From Neocallimastix lanati (nom. inval.) (lineage: Eukaryota; Neocallimastigomycota; Neocallimastigomycetes; Neocallimastigales; Neocallimastigaceae), in contig JACVTC010000066.1 of NCBI GenBank assembly GCA_016946835.1, forward strand, positions 330,001 to 394,000: a stretch of 64,000 bases of DNA. The letters run 5' to 3'. The first letter of the stretch is position 1, and each line of letters begins with the position of its first letter. Positions 42,783-63,601 of this stretch are shown here, in pieces. A program made the position numbers and the translations under genes. The notes beneath the pieces are model-generated. The model was not told where the DNA came from. It was given only the letters and a program-made list of their open reading frames with translations, and ran no database searches.

Positions 42783-43713
42783 TTTTAATTTTTTTAAAAA
42801 AATAATTAATCCTTTTTTTTTTTCATTATTATTATAATTATTATTAAAAAAAAAAATTAATCCTTATTTTTTTTATATATATAATTACTTTGTAATAAAA
42901 TTTATTAGAAATAAAATTTCATTATTTTATTGTTAAAGTTATTTAACGTGGTAATAATTTATTATAAAAAATTTATAAAAATAAATAGACATATATAATT
43001 TGAAATTAAAATTATTTAAAAGAGATTAAATACATTTTATATATTGAATTCAAATAAAAAATTCAATGTATTTATATATAAATATACTTTTAAAAAAAAA
43101 ATAAAATAAAAATAAATTTTCATATTTTGACTAATATTTATAAATAAAGTTAAATATTTAAAAAACTATATTTTTTGTCAAATTATTAATCATGTACACT
43201 TTAAATCTATTACTCTAAATGGTATTTATGGATAATTAATAAATATATTGTTATAAATGGTATTTATGGATAATTAAAAAGTTTATTACTATATATAGTA
43301 TTTACGGATAGTTTATGAGGATAATTTTTTGAAGATAATCATTTCCTTTAAAATATCACATATATTAATATATTAATATTGATATATATATTCTATTCCT
43401 TTATAAAAGATAATCATAATAATTGTTAATTAAAATTTAATACTTTTAAAAATAGTATTTAAACATTATTTATTTATTTATTTATTTTTATTTTAAATCT
43501 TACATAAAAGAAAATATATATATATATAAATATATATTTATAATTTTTTTTTAGTACTATATTATTTTTTTAATAAATAATACATATAAAAAAAAATAAA
43601 ACATAAAAATATATATATAAAAAGATATTATAAAATGAAGTAATAAACTCTAATTTATTGATTAATAAAAAATTGTATATGATTAATATTAATTTTTAAT
43701 AAATTCAATATTC

Positions 43714-44844
43714 ATGATTTTTTGGTGCTTAAAATTATTGTTAAATTCTATAGTTTTTAATATTTTTCATTATATATTAATTATTAATTCAACTATAATT
43801 AATGTCAATAATGAAGATGATTTAATAAACGGTTTTAACAATAATTTAGAGGATATATAAACAATAAATATAAAAAATACAAATTTAAAAATAACAAATA
43901 ATTCTATTATTGATAATATTAATAAAAATACATTAAAAAAGATTATAATAAATGGTGTTGCAAAAGAAGATTCCATATTAATATTGGATAATTCAATTAA
44001 TAAATTAATTTTTAATAATGAAAATATAAAAGAAATACATATAAATAAATTAACAATATATGAATTTTTAGATTTTGTGAAATATCAAGAAGTAATACTT
44101 GAAAATTTCGTTTTATATGGAAGATTAAATTTCAATAATTATAAAGAGAGTAATAAATTAATCGATATATCAAATTTTCAATATTATGATAAATTGAATA
44201 TAAAAACAAATAATTGTATAGATTTATATGGAAATGTTACTATAAATAATTCATATTTTTATGGAAATCCGTCTTGTAGTGATAGTCTTCTTTCATTTAA
44301 AGGCGAAAATATAAATAATTTACAAATAAATAATTCATATTTTGATGGAGCTTATTCAAATAATTGTGTTTCAATTTCAAATTCATCAAAATCTCATATT
44401 TCATCAAGTCTATTTGAAAAAGGAGGATCCTTTAAAAATGGAGGGTATTTAATATTTTATTTTTATTTCAATGTAAAATAAATTTTTATAATTCTAAATT
44501 ACTAATTCTAATAATATTAAAAATTTTAATACTATATAAAATAGTTTTAAAATTTATATCAAATTGATTAATCAAATATATTTATTAATAATATTTTTAA
44601 ATATTAATACGATAGAGGAGCTATCAGAGTTATGAAATCAAATTTTTATATTGAAGATTGTAAATTTAATGATAATTTTTCATTATATGACGGAGGTATT
44701 TTCCATGTTGTGGATTCATATTTATTTAAAGCTCAAAATATTGAAGCATACAATTCAACAGCGTTGGAAAAAGTATAATTATAATATGAATAAAATATAT
44801 AAATATTTAAATTAATTTTTATAATAACAATGATAATATGCGTA

Positions 44845-44889
<45 letters not shown>

Positions 44890-45344
44890 TAATTTATTTT
44901 ATTACAATTAAAAAAAAGGGTTCTCTCATATACATGTATTCTTCAGAAAATATTAAAGCAAAAGGATATATAATTAATGCTGTACAAATCAATTCTGGTA
45001 ATATAAATAAAAAAATTTACGGTGGAAGTTTAATTGCTAGGTAAAAAAAAATATTTTAATTTTATAAAAAAAAAAAAAAAATTATATTAATTTAATAAAA
45101 ATAATAAATTAATATAAAAATATATATATTTTTTTATTCTTTATTTTGTATATATATATTTATATATATATATGTTTTTTTTTTATTCGTATTATATTAA
45201 TAAAGTGTTGAAGGTTATTCAAGTTTATATATTGAAAACTTTTATGGTAATGAATTAAATGCTGGAAATGGAGTTGGAGCATTTAATTTGGATTATCATT
45301 CTTCCATTGAATTGAAGTAATTTTTAAAATTATTAATATAATTT

Positions 45345-45390
<46 letters not shown>

Positions 45391-48300
45391 TAAAGTAAAG
45401 ATAGTATGTAGCTTTATTAAAATATTTTAATTAATATGATTAAAAATAAAGAAATATTGAATTGAATGGAGTAAGTGGTTCAAGTTCTGGTGGTCTTCTT
45501 TTAACTTCAAAAAATGAAGAAAAAGATTCGTTTTTTAAAGTATATAATGGAACATTTACGGATTTTTATCAATATTCTAAAGAAATATCATCATCATCAT
45601 TTATAATGACATCAAATAATATCAATATAATATTGGAAAAGTATAATTCGAAATTAAATAAATATCTTTACAACATATTATATTTATAATATATCTAATA
45701 TTAATTTATTATTTATTATATGAATTATTATTATTTTATATTATATTCTCTATATATATTATTTAAAATTTATCTTACTTTTATTTTTTTTTTAAATATT
45801 TATTTATTTAATCTAAAATATAATATATATTATAATTTATTTCATTTATGAAAAGTTGTAATATAAATAATATTAATAGCGTGGGATATTAGTAATTTTA
45901 ATATTTAATTTTTATTATATAATATTAAGTAATATTATTTCTTGTATTAATATTTTATTTTTATTTTTATTTTATTATTATTTATATTTTTTATAAGTTT
46001 TATATATACAAAAGGAGGAAATACAATAGAAATTAAAAATTCAATTATAGAAAATTATTATTCGTTATATCCTACTAATTTTATTACATGTGAAAGTTTT
46101 AATGATAGAGATAAATGTATTAAATATATATATATATATATATTGTATTTATATATATTTTTTTCTTTTTAATTTAAATTAAAAGTTTAAAAAATATTAT
46201 AAATATTTTTTGAAATAAAAATAATTATTAATGATATGAATATAAGGTGAATTAACAATAAATAATACCACTTTTAATTTTATAGAAAGTATAGAAGGTA
46301 ATTATTAAAATAAATTACTAATAATAATTTTGAAAATATATTAATGAAATAATAATATGAAATATACAATTAAATAAAAATAAATTTATAAAAAAAATAG
46401 CATTTATAAAAATTAATAACGGCAATGCCATTATAAATGATTCAATGGTATTATATAATATTTATAAAAAACAATAAAGGAAAAATAATATTTTAAATTT
46501 TACTAATAAGTAATTTTTATGAATTTAATTATAATAGTTTTCTGATTTTTACACATGCTATTTTAGCAGTTATTGTATTCTTGAATTGAAAACTTCATTT
46601 AAAGAGCTTATATTTGATATTGGACTAAATGCTAATATAAATATTAATAATAGCATTTTAACTTTTATATATACAGGTAAAATGATAATAAAACTCAATA
46701 ATAATATTTATTAATATATAAAAAAAATTAATAAATATATAATATATATATAAATGTATATATAAAAAGATTCAATATTCAAAGCAAGAAGTACTTCTTT
46801 AATTACTATTAATAATTCAGATATTTCAAATCATTTTGTTTCAGAAAGTATAATATATATTAATAAAAATCTTTATTTTGATGGACATTACATAATAAAC
46901 AATTGTAATTTCACGGAGAATTTTGGATATTATGGAACTATTTTAAATATACAAAGTATAGATAGTAGTGGTTCCAGTGTCGAATTTAATAATTCAAAGT
47001 TTTCAAGAAATTATTCTTTGTTTAATGGAGGAGTTTTATATTCAAAAGTTAAATCAGCATATTTATATATTTCATTTAATGATTGTATATTTGATGATAA
47101 TTCTTGTCATTATCAAGGTAATATTATATATATATATATAAAAGTTAAAAATGAGAAAAAAAATATTTTTGTATTATTTAATATGTAATAATTAATATTA
47201 CAAGAAAAACTTACATATAATAAAGGTGTTTTTTTTTTTTTTAAAATTTTTTTAGTTATAAAAAAATATTAATATTTATATTTAATATTAAATATAGGAA
47301 AAATATCATACAGTCTATCAAAATTAGATGAACCTTTTTTTTCAAATATTAATGAATTAAGACAAATAGAAAATGCATTTGCTACTCCTCCAGTAAATCT
47401 TAGATTCATTTCAAATTCTTTAAATTCAATTTCTTTATTATCAGGAGAATCCTTACAAAATGATATTAACTGTGAATAATTTTAAAAAAAAAAAAAATTA
47501 AAAAATCAATCATATATTTTGATATTTATTTAGATTATTAATTATTAATTTTATTTATTTTTATATATATATATAACAGTTTATTTAATTGATGACTATA
47601 ATAATTGTGAGTAAAGCCTTCTTTTTTTTTTTATTTTTTTTTACTAATACATTTTTCTTTTCATAAAAAATAACAGAAATAACTAATTATTGAAGTTAAC
47701 ATTATATCAATATTACTAAAGAATAGAATTTAATATCCATTAATATTAATATTTTAATAATTAGTATATATTACATTAACTAAGAATATAGACTATTATT
47801 CACCTATTGATGTTGTATTTTTGAGTATTGAAACAAATGACCCTTCTAATACAGCATTAATTGGACAAAAATTATCCTACTGTACAAATAATATCTGTCA
47901 TATTCCACCAATTAAAAGTACTTTTCTAATATAAAATATGTTATAAATTTATTAAAAAAATAAAAATATAAAAAGAAAATTAAAATATATAAATAATAAT
48001 ACACTTTCAAAATTATAAAAAAATATAAAAAAAAAATTAAAAAAATACAAAAAAAAAAAAAAAAAAAATTATAGTCGTTGGAAATCCAGGATTTTACAAT
48101 TTAATTGTAAGAGTATATGGAAGTGGTAAATTATTATGATATATAAAATAATATTTAATGAAATAATATTTATATAAAAAAATAAGAAAAAGAAAAAAAT
48201 AAAAAAAAAAAAAAAAGAAAAAAAAAGAAAAAAAAAAGGAAAAAAGGAAAAAAGAAAAACTCTATTGAAATATAATATATATAATATTTTACTATATATA

Positions 48301-49180
48301 TAATATATTAAAGTGGAAATAAATAAATTTGATGAAGTTTTATTCAACTTCGATTTAATAATAAATCCATGTAATGATTCAAAGTATATTAATAATGATA
48401 TCGAAAATATTGGATTTAAATCATGGTAAAAATAAATATATAAATATATATATATTTATATGAATATTATTATTATATAAATATATATATATATATTATT
48501 ATCAATAAAATAAATAAATAAATAAAAAATAATATTATATAATATAATATAATATAATATAAATAAATTTTAAATTTTAAATATACAAACTTAATTTTAT
48601 TTTTATAGTTATTTGCCAGAATGTATTCCTAATTGTAATTCGGGAGTATGTGTAAATAAAAATGTTTGTGATTGTTCCAAAACAAGTTTTAAAGGACCGT
48701 TTTGCAATGAATATTATAAATTAAATAGACATCATATTATAGATATTATTTTTAAAATCATTGGATGTTCTTTAATTATAATTTTGATAATAATAATGGC
48801 TGGATTAATATTATGTAGGGAAGATCTTGTGTTTAAATCAGGTATGTTATATATATTTTAATAATATTATTTTAATATCATATTCATATATCATATATTA
48901 TTATATTATTATATTCATATCTTTTTATTACATAGCTAGTTATTCATTGTTAAATATTATATTACTTGGTTTATTATTAAACTGTTTGTATTTATTGGTA
49001 TTAACGTATGATGAGAATAAAGTTAAAATGTGTATATTTGAATATTTATTACATCATTTGGTAATTAATATATATATATTATTGATTATATTTATAATCC
49101 TATGATTTATTATATCTCTAATACTATTATTAATTCATTCCTTTTAAAATAATAAAAAAAAATTTAATATTATTATTAAA

Positions 49181-49251
<71 letters not shown>

Positions 49252-50272
49252 TATTTATAAATATAACATCATTTATATTATAGAGTTTTACTTTGGTTTT
49301 TGGACCTATTGTATTAAAAACATATAGAATATATAGAATGTATGTAAAATATTTCAAAAATAATATTAAATATTAATAATTTCAATAATTTTAATAAATA
49401 TATATATATTGTTATATTTATAATATTATATATTAAATAAATTATTTTTATTTATTATCATTATTGTTTATTTATTTATTTTTTTAATTAATTATTATTA
49501 ACTAGCTTTGGGCATATTAGAATTCATGAAAATGTTAAAAAAAATAAAATATATTTAATATTATATTTTTTGATTGCTTTTCATATCTTTATATTAATAC
49601 TATGGGTATCTCTAAAAAAAATTAAAATTGATTTGGAATATACAAATGATTTAAAAGAATATAAAAAATGTATATATCCAAAATCTAAAATTATAAGGTA
49701 AATATAATTGAAAAAAAAAAAAAAAGGAGATGATATATATAAATATATATTAAAAGGTTTTAAAAATATTAATAAAATACTAAAATCATTATTATCATAA
49801 ATGAAATTTTAATTTTTAAAAATAATAAAAAAAAAAAAAAAAAAGTGTATTATTCAATTTAATATTAATATTTATTGGCTGGATTCTAACTTACGCCACA
49901 AGAAATGCTTATAAAAATTATAAAGAAGTAAGATTATAAAATAAAATTTATACAAAAAATATATTAAGAATTATTAAATAATATATATATATATTCTTTT
50001 TTTATTTTTATTTTCTTTTTTTTTTTTGAACATATATAAAGCATATGAATGTTCCGATATACACTTATATTGTGATTATGGTTTTAATATATTTTTTAGG
50101 TTTAGAAAAAGAAATAAATGTATTTATGTTGAATATTTTCAAATCTATTGGAGCAATTATTGAAATAGTTATTACAACTTACTATGTTTTCATAACAAAA
50201 TTTTATACCATGTATATTAATCACAAAAATGAAAAAGGAAGTACAAGTAAAAGTAGTGTAATAATAATATAA
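43714..50272 (+). pseudogene. Beta-helix/EGF/7TM receptor (class C GPCR-like), copy 1, one premature stop
   Basis: All 22 exons of the intact paralogue at 56487 are present, with the same phases: 43714-44444, 44616-44772, 44919-45040, 45206-45316, 45452-45640, 45856-45891, 45998-46116, 46247-46297, 46401-46447, 46538-46676, 46770-47117, 47298-47471, 47580-47606, 47765-47917, 48075-48125, 48314-48425, 48609-48841, 48936-49060, 49284-49339, 49506-49697, 49846-49927, 50042-50272. The only break seen is an in-frame TAA at 43858-43860 (codon 49), where the paralogue has TTA. No in-frame ATG follows in exon 1, so a restart would lose the signal peptide. The domains are otherwise complete: signal peptide, beta-helix, EGF-like CIPNCNSGVCVNKNVCDC and seven membrane helices. 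This suggests a very recent pseudogene or a sequencing error. Codon 49 aside, 1161 residues would be encoded. Confidence 0.8.
49180..49250. repeat. (AAT)n microsatellite in an intron of receptor copy 1
   Basis: An AAT run in the intron between exons 18 and 19. In the other copy the same intron has a shorter run and extra poly-A. Confidence 0.9.
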
Positions 50273-50985
50273 AGTAGTGTTATCAATATATAAGAGAAGA
50301 ATTTTAGAATAATGAAATTATAGATAAAAGATTTTCAAAAAGAAATGAAATTTTTTTTAAAATAATACATATTACTAATTTAATAGTTAATTATAAAATT
50401 TTAAAACTTCTTTTACAACATCTTTTAAAGAAAAAAAAATTAAGACCTGATCAAGAGAAATATCATTATATTTTTTAAATTAAATGTATTTATCAATGAA
50501 TTAATAAATGAATTTATTATTATCTGTTGTAATTTATGAAATAAAATTTATATATAATATAATTATAAATTATAAAAATATATATCTATTAAATTATTTT
50601 TTTTTTAAATTTTTTTTTTTATTTTATTGTACAATAAATTTTTTATTATGAAATAATGATTTGAAATTAATATCTGATCCAAGTTTTTTAAAAAAATTTT
50701 TAGTAATTACTAACAAAAACAAAAGTTATTATATAAGAAATTAAATTAATTATACTGTTAACACTTTATTTTTATTTATTTATTTTTTTTTTTAATAAAT
50801 AATAATTAATCTTTTCTACTTTTGAACTTCTTTTTTTTTTTTTTTAACAGTTATTAATTGTTAATTTTTATTATTTATTTATATATTTTAATTACATATA
50901 ATTAATTTGGATTGAATAAAAATTTATAATGGTCTTTTCTATTTTAATCAATAATAAATGAAGTTATGTATTTATTCATTAATAA

Positions 50986-51082
<97 letters not shown>

Positions 51083-51204
51083 TTAATAATAAAAATTTAT
51101 ATATATATTTATAAATTTTTTTATATACTTCTTTTTCGCTGTTATCACATTTATTATATGTTCTTAATTTTTTTTCTTAATTTTTTATTATTATTTTATT
51201 ATTA

Positions 51205-51345
51205 TTTTATGATCGAACCAGATTCTATATTGATTATTAGTTCGAGGCCTAGCATACATAAGGCTCCTTGTTCTATCCTCGCTTCAAAGGGAAGTTAGGA
51301 ACTGGAACTCCAAGAAAAAGGGTACAAGAAAATACTCAGTAATAA
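51205..51345 (+). repeat. Dispersed repeat fragment, homologous to 25810-26260
   Basis: It shares gaaccag, agcatacataaggctcct, cgcttcaaagggaag and actccaagaaaaagggtaca with the longer copy at 25810-26260, in the same order but with the middle missing. Confidence 0.65.
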
Positions 51346-52249
51346 TATATATATATATATTCTTATTTAATATTTTAATTTGTTTTTTATTTTATTATAT
51401 TTAATTTAATTATATTTATTTATTAATAAATACTTTTTTTATTATTTATTAATAAATATTCTTTATTCTTTATTCTTTATTATTTAATTATTTATTCAAC
51501 CATCATCCTTTGGTATATAACTCATGGTTATATTTATTATTTTATTATACCTTTCATCATGAAAGTGTCTATTATGATTAAATTGAATTAATTATTATCT
51601 AAACCCATTTCACACTTTGATTTAATAATACTATTATTATTAGATGTACCCATTTCAAGCTAGGATTTATCATTCTATTATATTTCTCTTGTATATTTGG
51701 GATATTATATTTTAAATTATTTTGTATGGATCTCTGACATATAGTCTTCATCATTATTGTTGTTTATATTTATATATACGAGTTTGATAAGTATAAATAC
51801 GTATTAAAATGACTATACTTTAAATTATGTGTTTTATTGTTTAAAAAAAATCATTAACTAATATATGATTGTTTAAATATTTGTAATATATATTATTAAA
51901 TTGTGTTTTGTATATTCATAGGGTGGAAATATTTTATCATATTGGAGATTCTTTCATGTATAGATATAATACATTACTAATAACCAAAAGTTTATTTGTT
52001 AAAATATCCAATTTAACATCAATTAAGAGTCTCTATGAAGATAATTAATTTGTTTTTATATATGTTTAAAAATGTTTTTCCTTATTAAATTAATATTCTT
52101 ATATTTTTTTTCCATTTTGATAAGTTTTATTAGTCTTCCTTTAATTAGCATAATGAGCAGTTTTTAACATAATTTAAAATTCAATTTATTTATTTTTTTG
52201 GCATAATATTGTTTCCGTCCAACTATTCTTTTGCTAATAATCTTTTTTA

Positions 52250-52480
52250 GAGTCAGATGAGACTTGTAATCTATTAAGAATCAAAATTTAGAGTTTATAA
52301 TTATAGTGATTTTATTAATAGAATTTTATAATAAAAATAATTTAGATACACATAATGAGTACCTATCTCTTATTATGACCATAACTGATAAAACTGTATA
52401 GTGTGATATACTGGCATACTAGTACAGCATCGCCCTCCACACGTCGTTACACATCTGCCTAGGATTGTATTCCCTAACAT
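52250..52480 (-). mobile_element. Candidate Ty1/copia terminal repeat, minus strand
   Basis: On the reverse strand a taggaa purine-rich stretch is followed by TGTTAGGGAATACAATCCTA (starting at 52479), a typical copia LTR start, with unusually high G/C for this window. It lies downstream, on the same strand, of the gag piece at 53940-54690, consistent with one old element. The other end of the terminal repeat was not found. Confidence 0.45.
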
Positions 52481-52744
52481 TCCTATATATATCTCCATTG
52501 ACCACAGGCATCGGAATAGGAACCATTCACCCCTCCAGTGGGTGTAACTTTATGATAAAGAGTTACTTACACTTAATTAATTGAAATTAAATGCTTTTAT
52601 ATTAATATATTATAAATAATAAATAAATTAATAATTGAATAATAAATAATAAACAATAAATAATTGAATAATAAATAATAAATAATAAATAATAAATAAT
52701 AAATAATTGAATAATAAATAATAATTAAAAAATAATAAATTAAT

Positions 52745-53190
52745 TATTTTTTTTATATTTTTATTTTTTTTATATTTTTATTTTTTTTATATTTTTATTT
52801 TTTTTATATTTTTATTTTTTTTATATTTTTATTTTTTTTATATTTTTATTTTTTTTATATTTTTATTTTTTTTATATTTTTATTTTTTTTATATTTTTAT
52901 TTTTTTTATATTTTTATTTTTTTTATATTTTTATTTTTTTTATATTTTTATTTTTTTTATATTTTTATTTTTTTTATATTTTTATTTTTTTTATATTTTT
53001 ATTTTTTTTATATTTTTATTTTTTTTATATTTTTATTTTTTTTATATTTTTATTTTTTTTATATTTTTATTTTTTTTATATTTTTATTTTTTTTATATTT
53101 TTATTTTTTTTATATTTTTATTTTTTTTATATTTTTATTTTTTTTATATTTTTATTTTTTTTTATATTTTTATTTTTTTTTTTATATTTT
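52745..53190. repeat. 17-bp T-rich satellite, about 25 copies
   Basis: A highly uniform tandem array of the unit atatttttatttttttt (17 bp). The last two units have longer T-runs. The near-perfect copies imply recent expansion. Confidence 0.95.
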
Positions 53191-53556
53191 TATATCTCGA
53201 ATTAGTAAAGTTAGTCTTTTTGTTATTCATTAATAATTAGTTTTGTTTTTTTTTACAACAGATTAAATATTCTTTTTTACAAATTCTAATTTAGTATATT
53301 TGAGTCAATTAATTAAAAAAAAGAGAGAGAGAAAGAAATGAATTATCTATAATAGTGTATTTTACAAAGTAGTAATGAAGAGACTTATAAAGGATTGGTA
53401 ACCTAGTAGATATTTCATAGCTGCTCCTACAAAAAAAGGGAAAGGGCCTATCTCTGTCTCCAGAGAAAAGTAACTAAAGTTGGAGTCAGAATATTTTAAA
53501 AAAAAAAAAAAAAGATATTTTTTTATTCTATTATTGATAAAGTTACAAAAGTGGAT

Positions 53557-53603
<47 letters not shown>

Positions 53604-53939
53604 TATATTACTCAAATTAATGAATAAAAGTCAAAAAAAAAAATTAATATAAAGCTTATTTATTTATTTATTAATTATATTTGTTTTTATTTATTTGTTT
53701 TTTATTTTATTTTTGTTATTAAATAAATGGATTTATTTATTAATTAGTAATTAGTAATTATTAATTATTTATTATTCAATTATTTATTATTTATTATTTA
53801 TTATTAGCTATTTATTATTTATTATTTATTATTATTTATTTATTATTTATTATTAAATTATTTATTATTTATTATTAAATTATTTATTATTTATTATTTA
53901 TTATTTATTATTTATTATTTATTATAGCTATTATTATTA

Positions 53940-54690
53940 TTAAATTTAGACTCGTTTGTTAAGTATGTTTTCACAGATGTGACAAAATTTATTGGGAGTT
54001 CTTTTTCTTTGGAAATTGTTTTGTCTGTGGCTTGTATTTCTGTAGCTTTTATTGAATACTAAATCCAAGTCCATAAGATCATCATAATTATTATGATTAG
54101 TTTGTGGCTTGTTTATTCTTATTCATTCATTCATCTAATAAATATATTCCTAGATTTAATAAAATCATAATAATTTTTATCTGTTTTACCAGGTTTCGTC
54201 AGGAAAGCAATTTTTAATTCCTTTAGTAATGCTTTAAACATATACTGGATCTTGTCATTTTCATTTATATCATAATTGGCGTTTTTAAGCTTGTTAAAAA
54301 TGTTTAACAAATCAGATAAACATTTTAAAACTTCCATATAGTTTTAAGGCTTCATAATTTTCAGTTGCCTGATTAATTTTTCAACAATAAGTTCATCTGC
54401 TTCTTGGTTTATCTATTCCAATTTTTTATCATGTCATAAGCAGATTCCAAATTCTCAATATCTTTTTAAATTGATTCATCCACAGACTTGATAGTGATTA
54501 CAACAACTTTCGAATTATTTTTATCAATTTACCCAAAGTTTTCAAAGTTATATTATTGGTTTCATTAAAAATATTGGAAGTGACGTAGTAATGGAGATCT
54601 TTAGCTTTCAAAATGCTAATAAGTAACATTTTTCACATTTTGAAATTGGAACCCTTGTAATCGAAACATTCAGCACTGTCAGTCATTTTC
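53940..54690 (-). mobile_element. Ty1/copia gag fossil
   Basis: The open stretch 54131-54337 on the reverse strand reads as the central gag segment of copia elements (YMFKALLKELKIAFLTKPGK, then NYYDFIKSR). Upstream the product can be followed to about 54690 (DSAECFDYKGSNF near the start), and downstream to a zinc-knuckle remnant (NKFCHICENILNK) near 53960. It is old, incomplete and broken in several places. Confidence 0.75.
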
Positions 54691-54999
54691 AATTGAGACT
54701 TTTAAATCTATAAAAATTTGTTTATTAATATAGAATCTATTATTTATAGAGTATAAATAAATGATTAACAAAGATTTAATTTACAAATAAAATTATATGT
54801 TTTTATATTTAATTGTTGCTTGTTCAAATATCATATAAATTTATATTTAATTTGTAATTACATTATATTTAATATAATTTAATATTTAATTAATTTTATT
54901 AAACTTTAGCTAAAATATAACTTTATTAAAAAGAAGTTAAGTTCTATTTATTTAAAAAAGTTTAAAAATTTGTTAAGTACTTTATAATGAAAATTAAAC

Positions 55000-55432
55000 T
55001 TTATTTTTATTTTTTTTTTTTAAATTAAAGCTATGATAAATAATAGATATTTAAAATAATAAATATGTATTGTTAGAAATTAAAAACTTGATTTTTTTAA
55101 AAAAAAAAAAAAAAATTAAATATTGAAATGTATATGATATATATATTTACAAAAGAATTAATTAATAGTTAATTTGAAATAAATTTGTAATAATTTATAG
55201 AAAAATCTGTCATTATTATTATTAATTAGTTTTATTGTCTTTTTTTTTTTTTTTTTTTTTTTTTTTATTTTTATTTCTAAATTATTTTATTATATGATTT
55301 ATAATTTAATATTATATATATATTTATTTACATATATATATATATTACATTTTAAAACAGTTTTATTCACTAATTTTGTATATATGTTATCTTATAATAT
55401 TTATATATATATATATTTCTTAAATATAGATT

Positions 55433-55469
<37 letters not shown>

Positions 55470-56317
55470 ATCTTTTTCCTCGCTTATATTAAATAATTTT
55501 TCATCTTTTATTTTTATAAAAATATTTAATCCTTTTTTTTTTTATTATTATTATTATTATAGAGTTACTTTATAATAAAATTTATTAGAAATAAAGTTTT
55601 TATTATTTTATATTGTTAAAGTTATTTAAAGTGATAATAATTTATTATTATCAAAATTTATATAAAAGAATAAACATATATATTTTAAAATTATTAAAAT
55701 GAGATTATATATATCTTTATATTTAATTCAAATAAATAATTATATTTAGATATAAATATATATAATTACAAAACTAGTAAAAGAATTTTTTTTTTTTAAA
55801 AAAAAAAAAAATAAAATAAAAATAAATTTTCCTATGTTGACAAATATTTATGTTTATAAATAAAGTTAAATAATTATAAACTAAGGTAAAAATCAAATTT
55901 CTTTCAGAACATGGAGACTTTAAGCCTATTACTATAAATTGTATTTATGGATAATTAATAAATCTATTACTATAAATAGTTTTACGGATAATTAATAAGG
56001 ATAATTTTTTGATGATAATTAATTCCTTTTGCAATATCGAATTTATTATTAATATTGATATTTATTATAAACTTATTACTCCTTTATATAAGATAATCAT
56101 AATAATTATTACTTAAAATTTAATACTTTTAAAATTACAATAATTATTTATTATATTTCATCTTTTTTTTTTATTATATATTGTTAATTAAGAAGAAGAA
56201 AATTAATATTATTTAAAATATGTTTATAAGAATTTTAACATCGATATTCAAAATTTAAAGAAAATAGAAACACTCTAAATTACTAAACATTATTTATTTA
56301 TTTATTTATTTATCTAT

Positions 56318-56348
<31 letters not shown>

Positions 56349-56486
56349 TAACATATAAAATATTTATATATATATAAAAGATACTCGTTATTATAAAATG
56401 AAGTAATAAACTCTAATTGATTTACTTTATTAATTAATAAAAAATTGTATACTTATTAATATTAATTTTTAATAAATTCAATATTC
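55000..56486. other. 5' flank of receptor copy 2
   Basis: A/T-rich DNA parallel to 41975-43713 upstream of copy 1, with poly-T runs, TTTA repeats (56285-56350) and conserved blocks such as the one around ttataaataaagttaaata (55855). No other gene is seen. The promoter is presumably here but no element can be singled out. Confidence 0.6.
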
Positions 56487-63417
<6,931 letters not shown>

Positions 63418-63563
63418 AGTAGTGTTATCAATATATAAGAGAAGAATTTTAGAATAATGAAATTATAGATAAAAGATCTTCAAAAAGAAAAAAAAATTTT
63501 TATAATAATACATATTACAAATTTAATAGTTAATTATAAAATTTTATAGCTTCGTTTATAATA

Positions 63564-63601
<38 letters not shown>

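Larger units (their letters stand above)
41960..50780. repeat. Tandem segmental duplication, unit 1
   Basis: From about 41960 (ttataatgaaaattaaa) to about 50780 (taattatactgttaac) the sequence matches 54984 to the window end in the same order. The match covers the upstream A/T region, all 22 exons and introns of the receptor gene, and about 500 bp of 3' flank. The second unit starts about 13.0 kb downstream. Confidence 0.88.
50781..54983. other. Spacer between the two receptor units
   Basis: About 4.2 kb with a (TAA)n run (50985-51080), a fragment of the dispersed repeat (51205-51345), a candidate copia terminal repeat (52250-52480), a 17-bp satellite (52745-53190), TTATTA repeats (53755-53930) and a copia gag piece (53940-54690). 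The stretch 51480-52250 has near-normal composition but I recognise nothing in it; it may belong to the same retroelement. 53380-53490 is another small island of normal composition that I cannot place. Confidence 0.7.

Noticed and set aside
49130-49357. Minus-strand poly-Ile frame
   Set aside because: Antisense of an intronic AAT microsatellite and exon 19 of the receptor copy.
51205-51275. tRNA-like B-box words (ggttcgatc on the reverse strand, gttcgagg on the forward strand)
   Set aside because: No matching A-box or cloverleaf was found, so no tRNA or tRNA-derived SINE is called.
50966-51298. 110-codon frame starting with poly-Ile
   Set aside because: It begins in a TAA microsatellite and runs into the dispersed repeat; no independent support.
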